Positions 41,505 to 51,062 of a stretch of DNA of 64,000 nt are shown here, in pieces; position 1 is the stretch's first letter, and every line of letters begins with the position of its first letter. The notes below the pieces were generated by a model. It was not told where the DNA came from and did no database searches. It saw only the letters and a program-made list of their open reading frames with translations. Made by a program: the position numbers and the translations under genes. The stretch is from CBDAPX01 sp965198725 (GTDB taxonomy: Bacteria > Pseudomonadota > Alphaproteobacteria > Rhodobacterales > Rhodobacteraceae): assembly GCA_965198725.1 (NCBI GenBank), contig CBDAPX010000001.1, positions 1,116,001 to 1,180,000 on the forward strand, in the 5' to 3' direction.

Positions 41505-42965
41505 ATGCGCTTTTTGCGACAAAGCTTGATGGGCGTTTTGCTGGCCTCTGTAACGCTGGCCCTTATCATATTTGCCGGTCAAATCATCATGGGTGCGGTC
41601 CAGACACGGCTGGCGGACGAACCTCCTGCACCACAACAACGCGAACGCATTTTTGCGGTAAACGTCGTTCCGGCAACCTACGAAACGATTGCCCCGGATT
41701 TGCAGGCGTTTGGCCAAGTGCAAAGTCGCCGGACCTTGGAATTGCGCGCGGCAACCGGTGGGCGGATTGTCTGGCTGTCCGAAAGCTTTGTTGAAGGCGG
41801 CGTGGTGCGCGCGGGTGATGAGCTGATCCATATCGACCCTGCTGATGCATCGGCCGCGCGGGAACGTATTGCCAGCGATCTGCTGGATGCAGAGGCTGAA
41901 ACCCGCGATGCCGAACGCTCTTTGCTGCTGGCCCGTGATGAACTGGGCGCGGCAGAGGATCAGGCAGATCTGCGGGCCCGGGCGCTGGCGCGGCAGGAAG
42001 ATCTTGCGCGTCGCGGCGTTGGCACAGCAGCGTCCGTCGAAGAGGCAGAGCTGTCCGCCGCGGCGGCTCGCCAATCGGTTTTGGCCCGGCGGATTGCCGA
42101 AGCGCAGGCCGAGGGCCGCGTTGATCAGGCCGCCACCCGGCTGGCCCGTGCCCGGATCGCATTGGAAGAAGCGGACCGTGATGTGTCCGATACCAAGGTG
42201 ATGGCAGGTTTTGACGGCACACTCAGCGAGGTGACGTTGGTCGAAGGGCGCCTGGTCTCGGCCAATGAAAAGCTGGCTCAGCTTGTGGACCCATCCTCGC
42301 TTGAGGTCGCCTTTCGCGTGTCCACCGCGCAATACGCCAACTTGCTGGACGAAAACGGGAACCTGATGCCAGCCCCCGTGACGGCAACACTGGATGCGGC
42401 GAGCAATTCTCTGGTCGCCACAGGGTTAATCAGCCGCGATGCCGCTGTGGCAGGTGAAGGTCAGTCAGGCCGATTGATCTTTGCGCGGCTCTATTCCGCG
42501 CCGGGGTTCAAGCCTGAGGATTTCGTGACTGTATCAGTGCAAGAACCGCCTCTCGATAATGTTGCCCGTCTTCCAGCCTCGGCAATGGATGCAAACCAAA
42601 CCGTTCTAGTTCTGGGCCCCGAGGATCGGCTGGAATTGCAACAAGTCCAGCTGCTGCGTCGTCAGGGTGACGATATTCTGGTGCGGGGCCCGGGCCTTGA
42701 AGGCCGCGAAGTTGTCGCCGGTCGCACACCGCTTTTGGGAGAAGGCATTCGCGTACGCCCTCTGAGGGCCGAAGACGCCGACGCGCCGCCCGCGCCACCT
42801 GCAATGCTGGAGCTGAGCGAAGAACGTCGGGCCAAGATGATTGCATTTGTCGAAGGGAACAAGCGCATGCCGGCAGAGGCCAAGGCCCGTGTGCTGTCGC
42901 AATTGGCCGAAACGCAGGTGCCCGCTCAGCTTGTCGAACGGCTCGAGTCCCGGATGGGGGGGTAA
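41505..42965 (+). CDS. RND efflux periplasmic adaptor subunit (second system)
   Basis: A 486-residue membrane fusion protein, longer than the first system's adaptor. It has an N-terminal anchor (about 8-28, LMGVLLASVTLALIIFAGQI), lipoyl halves (LELRAATGGRIVWLSESFVE; DTKVMAGFDGTLSEVTLVEG) and a long Ala/Arg/Glu-rich hairpin at 110-225. An unusual C-terminal ~60-residue helical tail follows (LELSEERRAKMIAFVEGNKR onward). It lies 6 bases before its permease. The operon has a recognisable promoter 30 bases upstream of the start. Confidence 0.92.
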   Translation: MRFLRQSLMGVLLASVTLALIIFAGQIIMGAVQTRLADEPPAPQQRERIFAVNVVPATYETIAPDLQAFGQVQSRRTLELRAATGGRIVWLSESFVEGGVVRAGDELIHIDPADASAARERIASDLLDAEAETRDAERSLLLARDELGAAEDQADLRARALARQEDLARRGVGTAASVEEAELSAAAARQSVLARRIAEAQAEGRVDQAATRLARARIALEEADRDVSDTKVMAGFDGTLSEVTLVEGRLVSANEKLAQLVDPSSLEVAFRVSTAQYANLLDENGNLMPAPVTATLDAASNSLVATGLISRDAAVAGEGQSGRLIFARLYSAPGFKPEDFVTVSVQEPPLDNVARLPASAMDANQTVLVLGPEDRLELQQVQLLRRQGDDILVRGPGLEGREVVAGRTPLLGEGIRVRPLRAEDADAPPAPPAMLELSEERRAKMIAFVEGNKRMPAEAKARVLSQLAETQVPAQLVERLESRMGG

Positions 42966-42971
42966 CGGCAG

Positions 42972-45900
42972 ATGGCCCGCGATATTCCCGCCGCCGCCGG
43001 AGGCATCCTCAGCTACTTTACCCGGCATAGAACTGTCGCCAACCTGTTGTTGCTTGTGCTGTTGGCGCTGGGCGCGGCTGCGATGCCCAATATGCGGGCG
43101 CAGTTTTTTCCAGATGTGATCGTTGATAACGTCACAGTCCGCGTCAACTGGGACGGGGCGGGACCCGAAGATGTGGATGCCGGGATCGTTCAGGTTCTGG
43201 AACCGGTGGTGATCGCGGTGGAAGGTGTTGAAAGCACCAGTTCGCGCAGCACCGAAGGGTCCGCGCGGATCACGTTGGAATTTGAACCCGGCTGGGATAT
43301 GGGCCGGGCCGCCGATGATGTGCAGACCGCCGTCGATCTGGTCACGACATTGCCAGACGACGCGGATGAACCGGTTGTCAGCCGCGGCGCATGGCGGGAT
43401 CGGGTGACCGACCTTGTCGTGACCGGCCCGGTTTCGCCGGATCAACTGGGACTTTTTGCGGATGAACTGGTGCTGCGTCTGTTCGAGGCGGGCGTAACCC
43501 GTACCACCATTCGAGGCGTCGCCGCGCCCGAAACTCTTGTCGAAGTGCCCTCGGCCAAGCTGATCGAACACGACGTGACCATGCGCGAGATTGCCAATGC
43601 AATTGCTGCAGAGGTCGATGCCGCGCCCGCAGGGGACGTCACCGGGGCAAACTTGCGGGTTCGAACGGGGACAGAAAAACGAGAGGCGGACGAGATCGAA
43701 GGCATCGTGCTGCGGTCCAACGCGGATGGGTCAAAGCTGACCATCGGAGATGTCGCGCGGATAGAGGTCAAGGGTGTTGACCGCAACCGCAGCTATTTTG
43801 TCGGCGACGAACCAGCGATTTCCATTCGCGTGGACCGGTCCAATCAAGGCGATGCCATTGGAATTCAACGGCAAGTGGAACAGGTGGCCGCGCAGCTGCA
43901 GGAAACGCTGCCGCAAGGCGTGACGGTTGAATTGATCCGTACCCGGGCCGAAGCGATTACGGCCCGTTTGAACATTCTTGTGGACAACGGCCTCGTTGGT
44001 TTGGGTCTGGTTGTTGTTCTGCTGTTCCTATTCCTCAACGCCCGGATCGCCTTCTGGGTGGCTGCGGGCATACCGGCGGCCATGTTTGCCGCCGTTGCAC
44101 TGATGTATGCAGGTGGGATTACTATCAACATGGTCAGTCTGTTTGGACTGATCATCACCCTCGGCATCGTTGTCGACGACGCCATCGTTGTCGGCGAACA
44201 TGCCGATTTTCGCGCCCGGCGATTGGGTGAACACCCCGTGGTGGCCGCCGAAAACGCGGCCCGCCGCATGGCGATGCCGGTTTTTGCCGCAACGCTGACA
44301 ACGATCATCGCATTCTTTGGCCTGACAGCGATCGGCGGCAGGTTTGGTGACCTGATCCAAGACATCCCGCTCACAGTGATTGCGGTACTGGCCGCGTCGC
44401 TGGTCGAATGCTTCTTGATCCTGCCAAATCATATGAGCCACGCAATTGCCCATTCTGCCAAAGAGCATTGGTACGACATGCCCAGCCGCGTGGTGAATAT
44501 CGGGTTTAGATGGGTCCGCGACAACCTATTCCGCCCTTTCATGGGTTGGGTGATCTGGGGCCGATATGTGGTTCTTGCGATCGTTATCGTGATCCTCGCC
44601 TCTCAGGTCGCCGTGTTCATTCGTGGCGATGTGCAATGGCGCTTCTTCAACGCGCCGGAACGGGGGTCCGTGACCGGAAACTTTGCAATGGTGGATGGCG
44701 CGACACGCGAAGACACGCTGGCCATGATGCGCGAAATGCAGAAGGCGACAGATGCGTTGGCGGCAGAGTTGGAACAGCGCCTAGGTGTTTATCCGGTCGA
44801 CTATGTCATGGCCGAAGTTGGCGGCAACGCCGGGCGTGGTCTGGCAGGAGCCGACAGCAAGGACTCCGATTTGCTGGGCGGTATTTCGATTGAATTGATC
44901 GATGCCGATCTGCGGCCCGGCTATTCCAGCTTTGCCTTTGTGGCCGAGCTTCAGGACCGCGTCGCGCGCCATCCGCTGGTTGAAACGGTCAGTTTCCGTG
45001 GCTGGCGTTCTGGTCCCGGTGGGGATGCTCTGGATGTCGAGTTTTACGGTGCCGAACTGGATACGATGAAGGCGGCCAGCAATGACTTGCAAACCGCCTT
45101 GCTGCAATATCCCGAAGTGTCGGCGGTCGAGGACAATCTGGCCTATGACAAGGAAGAACTGATCCTTGATCTGACGGCACAAGGTCAGGCGCTTGGCTTT
45201 ACGATCGATGATTTGGGCCGGGCGCTGCGCGACCGTTTGAACGGGATCGAGGCCGCCACTTATCCAGATGGACCGCGCAGTGCGGAAATCCGGGTGGAAT
45301 TGCCCGCGGGTGAGTTGACGGCTGATTTCCTTGATCGCACGTATATGCGCGCCGCGTCCGGGCAATATGTGCCGCTGGCCGATATTGTCAGTGTTGAACA
45401 GCGCACCGGGTTTTCGACGGTCCGTCGCGAAAACGGTATCCGTCTGATTAACGTCACGGGCGACATTTCCGAGGACGACCCTGCCCGTGCCGAAGAGATC
45501 AACCAGATCCTGCGCGATGACATCCTGCCCAGAATTGCCAGTGAACGTCAGGTGGAATTCCAGATGGCAGGTCTGAGCGAACAGGAAAACGAGTTCCTGC
45601 AGGATGCGATGACCGGCTTGGTTTTGTGTCTGACGGGTATTTACCTTGTCCTCTCTTGGGTTTTTGCCAGCTGGACCACACCACTGGTTGTCATGGCAAT
45701 CATCCCGTTTGGACTGGTGGGTACGATCTATGGGCACCACGCATGGGGCGTGCCGCTCAGCATGTTCACTGTGGTCGGGCTTTTGGGCATGACAGGTATC
45801 ATCATTAACGATTCTATCGTGCTGGTGACGACAATTGATCAATATGCCAAGGACCGAGGCTTGATCCCGTCGATTATCGACGCGGCCTCGGATCGCCTGC

Positions 45901-46379
45901 GCCCGGTTCTGTTGACCACGCTGACAACGGTGCTTGGCTTGACACCGCTTCTTTACGAAAGCTCGCAACAAGCGCAGTTCCTGAAGCCAACCGTGATTAC
46001 GCTGGTCTATGGTTTAGGATTTAGCATGATCCTTGTGTTGCTTGTCGTGCCTGCCTTGGTCGCAATGCAAAGGGATTTTGCGCAGCCATTGATCGCGTTG
46101 CGACGCGCCTTGAGACCGGATAGCGGCGGCCTGCGCCAATTGGTCATCGTCACGTCCCTTCTGGTCGCTGGCTGGTTGACGGTTATTGTCGGTTTCCCGA
46201 TGGTGACCGGGACTCTGCCAGAGCTTATCACGACTGCTTTGCCGGCTCTGGCGGACCGTCCGCCGTTGCGGGCCGGGCTGGCCCTCTTTGTGCTGGGCAC
46301 GATGGTGATCGTTCTGATCGTTTATCTGTTGTCGGCGTTGGTTTACACGCGCCGGTCCGCCAAGCGGGCCCGAGCCTGA
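42972..46379 (+). CDS. RND efflux permease (second system, full length)
   Basis: An 1135-residue AcrB-type pump, intact, unlike the TAG-split pump at 14-17 kb. TM1 is about 22-40 (TVANLLLLVLLALGAAAMP). The first loop contains RDRVTDLVVTGP, and TM4 has GLIITLGIVVDDAIVVGEHA with the two adjacent aspartates of the proton relay. The second half ends with TM8-TM12 (MTGIIINDSIVLVTTIDQYA). It is about 90 residues longer than usual because of an extended C-terminal region with two extra hydrophobic stretches (LVIVTSLLVAGWLTVIVGF; AGLALFVLGTMVIVLIVYLL). The last 37 bases overlap the convergent Nudix gene. Substrate unknown. Confidence 0.94.
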   Translation: MARDIPAAAGGILSYFTRHRTVANLLLLVLLALGAAAMPNMRAQFFPDVIVDNVTVRVNWDGAGPEDVDAGIVQVLEPVVIAVEGVESTSSRSTEGSARITLEFEPGWDMGRAADDVQTAVDLVTTLPDDADEPVVSRGAWRDRVTDLVVTGPVSPDQLGLFADELVLRLFEAGVTRTTIRGVAAPETLVEVPSAKLIEHDVTMREIANAIAAEVDAAPAGDVTGANLRVRTGTEKREADEIEGIVLRSNADGSKLTIGDVARIEVKGVDRNRSYFVGDEPAISIRVDRSNQGDAIGIQRQVEQVAAQLQETLPQGVTVELIRTRAEAITARLNILVDNGLVGLGLVVVLLFLFLNARIAFWVAAGIPAAMFAAVALMYAGGITINMVSLFGLIITLGIVVDDAIVVGEHADFRARRLGEHPVVAAENAARRMAMPVFAATLTTIIAFFGLTAIGGRFGDLIQDIPLTVIAVLAASLVECFLILPNHMSHAIAHSAKEHWYDMPSRVVNIGFRWVRDNLFRPFMGWVIWGRYVVLAIVIVILASQVAVFIRGDVQWRFFNAPERGSVTGNFAMVDGATREDTLAMMREMQKATDALAAELEQRLGVYPVDYVMAEVGGNAGRGLAGADSKDSDLLGGISIELIDADLRPGYSSFAFVAELQDRVARHPLVETVSFRGWRSGPGGDALDVEFYGAELDTMKAASNDLQTALLQYPEVSAVEDNLAYDKEELILDLTAQGQALGFTIDDLGRALRDRLNGIEAATYPDGPRSAEIRVELPAGELTADFLDRTYMRAASGQYVPLADIVSVEQRTGFSTVRRENGIRLINVTGDISEDDPARAEEINQILRDDILPRIASERQVEFQMAGLSEQENEFLQDAMTGLVLCLTGIYLVLSWVFASWTTPLVVMAIIPFGLVGTIYGHHAWGVPLSMFTVVGLLGMTGIIINDSIVLVTTIDQYAKDRGLIPSIIDAASDRLRPVLLTTLTTVLGLTPLLYESSQQAQFLKPTVITLVYGLGFSMILVLLVVPALVAMQRDFAQPLIALRRALRPDSGGLRQLVIVTSLLVAGWLTVIVGFPMVTGTLPELITTALPALADRPPLRAGLALFVLGTMVIVLIVYLLSALVYTRRSAKRARA

Positions 46380-46768
46380 CGCAAGACGTCTTTGACATGC
46401 GGGCTGAGCGGGACCACGTCAGCCAGAATATCAGCGCAGGAAAACCATGCTGCGTCCATCGCATCATCGGCCGCAACCGGCGTACCGGTGCGATAGACAC
46501 ACAAAGTCGCGGCCAAAAGGTAGTGTGCATCCGGGTCCATCACATCGACATTTGTCAGGTACTCAAGCGGGTCGGCGATCACGCCGGTTTCCTCGCGCAA
46601 CTCGCGCACCGCAGCCTGTTGTGCCGTCTCGCCCCATTCCACATGGCCACCGGGAAACCCCCAAAGACCACGGCCCGGGTTTTTGCCACGCTGCACCAAG
46701 AGCGCTTTGTCATCCAACAATGTTACTGCAATGGCGCCCAGGACCGGGCGCCGCTTATCCGGCGGCAC
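46343..46768 (-). CDS. Nudix hydrolase
   Basis: A 141-residue Nudix-fold pyrophosphohydrolase. The Nudix box G-x5-E-x7-REUxEExGU is complete: GGHVEWGETAQQAAVREL followed by REETGVI. RPVLGAIAVTLLDD and LWGFPGG precede it, as in ADP-ribose or (d)NTP-type members. I chose GTG 46768, which overlaps the end of the upstream DsbD-like gene by 14 bases; the frame is open 29 codons further but would overlap that gene by 100 bases. The 3' end overlaps the convergent RND gene by 37 bases. Confidence 0.83.
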   Translation of the reverse strand: MPPDKRRPVLGAIAVTLLDDKALLVQRGKNPGRGLWGFPGGHVEWGETAQQAAVRELREETGVIADPLEYLTNVDVMDPDAHYLLAATLCVYRTGTPVAADDAMDAAWFSCADILADVVPLSPHVKDVLRQARARLADRRV

Positions 46769-47561
46769 AGCCTTTGATGTCCACGGCGTGATCCCGGCCC
46801 AGCACCGTGATGCGGACGGCGGACCGATCAATGACATAGGCGCCTTTTTCAACATGCACCAAGTCGCTGCGCGCGGTTAACGTGTTCCCACTGCGAGATG
46901 TGACGGGTTCCGACGCCCAGACCTTGGGATTGCCGGGCTCGATCACCGCGACCTCGGTCCCGCCCGCTGAAGGCATGACAATTCGGGCTTCCAACTGTAA
47001 ACCGCCTTCGGTTGGCGTGATGCGGCATTGTGCACTTTGCACGCCAGCTTCCCGTTCCGAAAACGGCCTATCCGCCAGCGCTGCGGCAATGGCCGGGCTG
47101 CGCTCTGCATTTCTGTCCAGATTATGGTCAAACCGAACAGAGCTTGGCACGCAGACATCGCTGCAGATGCCGATATCCATGCGCCCCTTCAACCGCACCG
47201 GTTGACCGCTGGTTGCAGGTGTCACCTCGATCGGCAGAACCAATTCGTTCTCATATCCGATCGAGCGCATGCCGTTTTGATCAAAGACATCCGGCGTCGG
47301 CCATGAAAAGGAGGTTGCGGCAACGTTTTGCGATCCGCGCCAGTTGAAGCTGGGGGGGATGCCCGCGTCGCCCGGTGCCCGCCAATAGGTCTTCCACCCA
47401 TCGGCCAGCGTCAGTCGAAGGGCCGCTTGATATGTACCATCGCGCGTCATGCCGCCTTCGAGCACTTCCACCCGAACGATATCGCCCATATCGGCCTGCA
47501 CAGGTGCAGCCAATCCACAGCCGAGAGCGGCCATTGCGCCAAGAAGTCCAGTTTTAAACAT
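46755..47561 (-). CDS. DsbD-like N-terminal (thiol:disulfide) domain protein
   Basis: A 268-residue periplasmic protein. The signal peptide (MFKTGLLGAMAALGCGLAAPVQA) is followed by a domain like the N-terminal domain of protein-disulfide reductase DsbD: WKTYWRAPGDAGIPPSFNW near 60, then MDIGICSDVCVPSSV with a C-x3-C pair near 130. The membrane and thioredoxin domains of DsbD are absent, so it may receive electrons from another DsbD-like or CcdA protein. Late cysteines occur at AQCRITP and KGCAAG. It lies immediately upstream of the Nudix gene on the same strand. Confidence 0.82.
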   Translation of the reverse strand: MFKTGLLGAMAALGCGLAAPVQADMGDIVRVEVLEGGMTRDGTYQAALRLTLADGWKTYWRAPGDAGIPPSFNWRGSQNVAATSFSWPTPDVFDQNGMRSIGYENELVLPIEVTPATSGQPVRLKGRMDIGICSDVCVPSSVRFDHNLDRNAERSPAIAAALADRPFSEREAGVQSAQCRITPTEGGLQLEARIVMPSAGGTEVAVIEPGNPKVWASEPVTSRSGNTLTARSDLVHVEKGAYVIDRSAVRITVLGRDHAVDIKGCAAG

Positions 47562-47716
47562 GCTCTCTATGTCGCAATTGCATCATCAGAATCCAAGTCA
47601 CGATCCGGTCAGCGGATTGCAACCTTTCTTGATCCAAGTTTCACACATCGCTTGCACCGACACGGGTCAACGGTCATTCTACCTTTGCGCGTGCCACAGA
47701 AAGGGCAGCTCATCGA

Positions 47717-48274
47717 ATGGTCGATTTCACGGGAAAACTCTTGATTGCGATGCCGGGGATGAATGATCCACGGTTCGAGCATTCCGTGGTTTACATGTGC
47801 CAGCATGACGACAAGGGCGCTATGGGTTTGATTGTGAACAAACCGGCAGCTGATCTGCGCCTACAGGATTTGCTGGAACAGTTGGACATCGATGTCGGAA
47901 CCTATCGCACGGACGCGCCTGTGCTCTTTGGTGGGCCTGTGGAAACGGCGCAGGGTTTCGTTCTGCACAGTCGGGATTACGAATCGAGTTTGCAAACACT
48001 CAAAGTGCCCGAAGGGTTGCACATGACCGCCACCGTGGATGTTTTAGAGGACATGGCCCGCGGGCAGGGACCGCGACATGCGCGTATGATGCTGGGCTAT
48101 TCGGGCTGGGGGCCGGGCCAATTGGAACAGGAGATCACCATGAACGGCTGGTTGACCTGCGATGCAGCCGAAGCGCTGGTCTTTTCCTCGGACTATGAAG
48201 AAATATGGACGCAGGCTTTGAATTCTCTTGGTGTTGACCCTTTGAGCTTATCGGCCAGCGCCGGACACGCCTAA
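47717..48274 (+). CDS. YqgE/AlgH family protein
   Basis: A 185-residue conserved protein. It has the family start FTGKLLIAMPGMNDPRFEHS followed by VVYMCQHDDKGAMGLIVNKP, then VLFGGPVETAQGFVLH and ARMMLGYSGWGPGQLEQEI. Family members are widely conserved but their biochemical role is unsettled; AlgH has been linked to alginate regulation in Pseudomonas. It is divergent from the DsbD-like gene, with 155 bases between that probably hold both promoters, and convergent with the Sua5 gene (4-base overlap). Confidence 0.92.
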   Translation: MVDFTGKLLIAMPGMNDPRFEHSVVYMCQHDDKGAMGLIVNKPAADLRLQDLLEQLDIDVGTYRTDAPVLFGGPVETAQGFVLHSRDYESSLQTLKVPEGLHMTATVDVLEDMARGQGPRHARMMLGYSGWGPGQLEQEITMNGWLTCDAAEALVFSSDYEEIWTQALNSLGVDPLSLSASAGHA

Positions 48275-49221
48275 GACGGTCTTGGGGCGGCTGCGCGGTG
48301 TAGCCGGTCGTTGATGGCAACGCCCAATCCGGTATTCGGGATCGGGGCCACTGCAATGGGTCGGCCCATTGCATCCAGCTTGTGCAGGGCATCAAACAAC
48401 CCTGCCGCGGCTTCCATCAGGTCCTCGGCACGGGACAGGTTCACATCACCATCCATGGCGCCAAACCCAAGGAAGACCTCGTTGCCAGAAGGCCCATCCG
48501 CATTCAACCGCACCGTTGACCCTGGAGCATAGTGCGAGGTGAGCTGGCCCGGTGCCGTAATCGGGGCATTGGCAGCAGGGTGAACAACATCGTGACCCAA
48601 AGCGGCGTTGATAGCCTCTATCGGCAATCCACCCGGGCGCAAAAGTGTTGGCGTATCCACCATGTTCAGGATCGTGGATTCCAATCCGACTTCACACGGC
48701 CCACCATCGACAATGGCAGCGATCTTTCCACCCAAACCCGACCAGACATGGTCCGCAGTTGTCGGGCTGATCTTGCCTGACGGGTTGGCCGAAGGTGCGG
48801 CCACCGGGCCATCAAAATCCCGCAGGATAGACTGCGCGACCGGATGCGCCGGGACGCGCACGGCAACGGTTTCAAGTCCCGCCGTGACCAGCGACGAAAT
48901 CGATCCGGAGGCAGAGATGGGCAAGACCATCGTCAGCGGTCCCGGCCAGAATACCGACGCCAATCGGTCCGCTTCGCTATTCCATTGGACGTAACGTCGT
49001 GCGGTCTCTACGTCCGTCACGTGGATGATCAGCGGGTTGAAAGCTGGACGTCCCTTGGCCGCGTAAACACCGGCAACCGCATTCCCGTTGCGCGCGTCAG
49101 CCCCAAGCCCGTATACCGTTTCCGTCGGAAAAGACACCAGTTGACCGGCGCGCAACAACTCTGCTGCACGGCGTATCGCATCAGGATCTGCCCTCAATCG
49201 GTCGGTTTTAAACGTGTCCAT
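48271..49221 (-). CDS. L-threonylcarbamoyladenylate synthase (Sua5/TsaC)
   Basis: A 316-residue enzyme of the Sua5 long form, making threonylcarbamoyl-AMP for the t6A37 modification of tRNA. The YrdC domain (about 10-200) has RAGQLVSFPTETVYGLGADA, KGRPAFNPLIIHV and PSANPSGKISPTTADHV, with STILNM after it. The Sua5 C-terminal domain includes APGQLTSHYAPGSTV. ATG 49221 was chosen because it begins just before the YrdC fold; a frame 36 codons longer lacks family match. It ends with a TAG stop, another normal use of that codon. Confidence 0.92.
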   Translation of the reverse strand: MDTFKTDRLRADPDAIRRAAELLRAGQLVSFPTETVYGLGADARNGNAVAGVYAAKGRPAFNPLIIHVTDVETARRYVQWNSEADRLASVFWPGPLTMVLPISASGSISSLVTAGLETVAVRVPAHPVAQSILRDFDGPVAAPSANPSGKISPTTADHVWSGLGGKIAAIVDGGPCEVGLESTILNMVDTPTLLRPGGLPIEAINAALGHDVVHPAANAPITAPGQLTSHYAPGSTVRLNADGPSGNEVFLGFGAMDGDVNLSRAEDLMEAAAGLFDALHKLDAMGRPIAVAPIPNTGLGVAINDRLHRAAAPRPS

Positions 49222-49352
49222 CCCGTGACGCCGCGTTCCGGTTGCGCCCAAAGGCGCGAAGGTTTCGAATAGCTCAGAGATCAAAGACATACTTGTGGAC
49301 TGCACGGATTCCAAGACCGGCAGGGCCACCGCTTTACGTTAAGAGGATCCCG

Positions 49353-51059
49353 ATGCCGTATCGTGCCCCGGTCGATGAATACAACTTTCTGTTCAACCAC
49401 GTTGTCGGGTTTCATCAGGTATCCGCAACAGAACGTTTTGCAGATGCCACGGATGATGTCGTAACAGCAATCCTGTCCGAAGCAGGCAAGCTGACCGAAG
49501 AAGTTCTGGCCCCGGTTCAACGCAACGGCGATCTGCATCCGGCCATTTTGGAAAACGGTGTTGTGCGATGCTCTCCAGGTTACAAAGAGGCTTGGGCCGC
49601 GATTGCCGAAGGCGGTTGGGTCGGGATCGCCGGGGACCCGGAATATGGCGGCATGGGCCTGCCGATGGCGGTGACCACCGCGGTCAATGAAATGATGAGC
49701 GCGTCCTGTCTGTCGCTGCAATTGGCGCCGTTGATGACGCAAGGCCAGATCGAGGCATTGGAACATCACGCCTCGGACGAGCTGAAGGCCCTGTATCTGC
49801 CCAAGCTGATGTCGGGCGAATGGACCGGCACCATGAACCTGACAGAGCCGCAAGCGGGGTCTGATGTCGGCGCGCTGACCTCAAAGGCAGAGCCAAACGG
49901 CGACGGATCCTACGCCGTCACCGGACAAAAGATCTATATCAGCTGGGGCGACCACGACATCGCCGAGAATATCTGCCATTTGGTCTTGGCGCGGTTGCCG
50001 GACGGTGTGCCGGGCACCAAGGGCATTTCGCTGTTTCTTGTTCCCAAGTACCTGCCGGATGAAAACGGCAAGCCGGGTGTGGCCAACAGTTTGGGTGTCG
50101 TCAGCCTTGAACACAAAATGGGCCTGCACGGCTCGCCCACCTGTGTAATGCAATATGACGGTGCAACCGGGTGGCTGGTTGGCCCGGAACATCGCGGTAT
50201 GGCCGCGATGTTCACAATGATGAACAACGCGCGTCTGGGCGTTGGTGGCCAAGGCATCGGCGCTGCCGAAGGGGCTTTTCAGCACGCGATGCAATATGCG
50301 CTCGACCGCAAGCAAGGCCGTTCCATCCATGGCTATTCCATCGCGGCACATGCGGATGTGCGTCGCATGCTGATGGCGATGAAGGCCGATGTCTTTGCCG
50401 CGCGCGCGATTGAGTTGTCGAATGCCGTCGCAATCGACATGCAAACCGCAACCGGGGACGCAGATTGGGCTGCACGGGCGGCGTTCCTGACACCCATCAC
50501 CAAAGCGTTTGGCACAGATGTCGGCATTGATGTCGCCAACACAGGCATTCAGGTCCATGGCGGCATGGGCTTTGTCGAGGAAACCGGTGCCGCGCAATAT
50601 GCCCGCGACGTACGGGTGACGGCGATTTACGAAGGCACCAATGGCATTCAGGCGATGGACCTTGTCGCACGCAAGATGATGGATGGTGGCGAGGCGGCGA
50701 CGCGTTTGCTCGATGAAATCGAGGCCTTTGCCGAAGGGGCGAAGGCCGCGCATCCTGATCTGGCCGAAGCCGTGTGGCAGGCCACCGAAACGCTGCGCGA
50801 AACGACCGAATGGATGGTGTCCCAATCGGACATGGATCACCGTTTCGCCGGTGCGGTTCCTTACCTGCGTGCCTTTGCGCGGGTGTTGGGCGGTCATTTC
50901 CACCTGATGGCGGCAGTTGCCGAACCCGGCGGTCCGCGCGAAACGCTGGCACGCTTCTACATCACACGGATGCTGCCAGAGCATGCCGGGTTGTTGGCAC
51001 ATGCCCAAAGTGGTGCCGACGGCCTTTACGCGATGAACCTCGACGATCTGGCCGCCTGA
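49353..51059 (+). CDS. Acyl-CoA dehydrogenase (DmdC-like subfamily)
   Basis: A 568-residue flavoprotein dehydrogenase. It belongs to the long form with an extra C-terminal domain, the group that includes 3-methylmercaptopropionyl-CoA dehydrogenase DmdC of DMSP breakdown. FAD and substrate regions are MNLTEPQAGSDVGAL and GQKIYISWGDHD; the catalytic glutamate is in TAIYEGTNGIQAMDLVARK (near 430). It opens YRAPVDEYNFLFNHVVGFHQ, a typical start for this group. ATG 49353 follows AAGAGGAT. Whether it acts on MMPA-CoA or another acyl-CoA is not decidable here. The MBL gene follows after 3 bases. Confidence 0.88.
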   Translation: MPYRAPVDEYNFLFNHVVGFHQVSATERFADATDDVVTAILSEAGKLTEEVLAPVQRNGDLHPAILENGVVRCSPGYKEAWAAIAEGGWVGIAGDPEYGGMGLPMAVTTAVNEMMSASCLSLQLAPLMTQGQIEALEHHASDELKALYLPKLMSGEWTGTMNLTEPQAGSDVGALTSKAEPNGDGSYAVTGQKIYISWGDHDIAENICHLVLARLPDGVPGTKGISLFLVPKYLPDENGKPGVANSLGVVSLEHKMGLHGSPTCVMQYDGATGWLVGPEHRGMAAMFTMMNNARLGVGGQGIGAAEGAFQHAMQYALDRKQGRSIHGYSIAAHADVRRMLMAMKADVFAARAIELSNAVAIDMQTATGDADWAARAAFLTPITKAFGTDVGIDVANTGIQVHGGMGFVEETGAAQYARDVRVTAIYEGTNGIQAMDLVARKMMDGGEAATRLLDEIEAFAEGAKAAHPDLAEAVWQATETLRETTEWMVSQSDMDHRFAGAVPYLRAFARVLGGHFHLMAAVAEPGGPRETLARFYITRMLPEHAGLLAHAQSGADGLYAMNLDDLAA

Positions 51060-51062
51060 TCC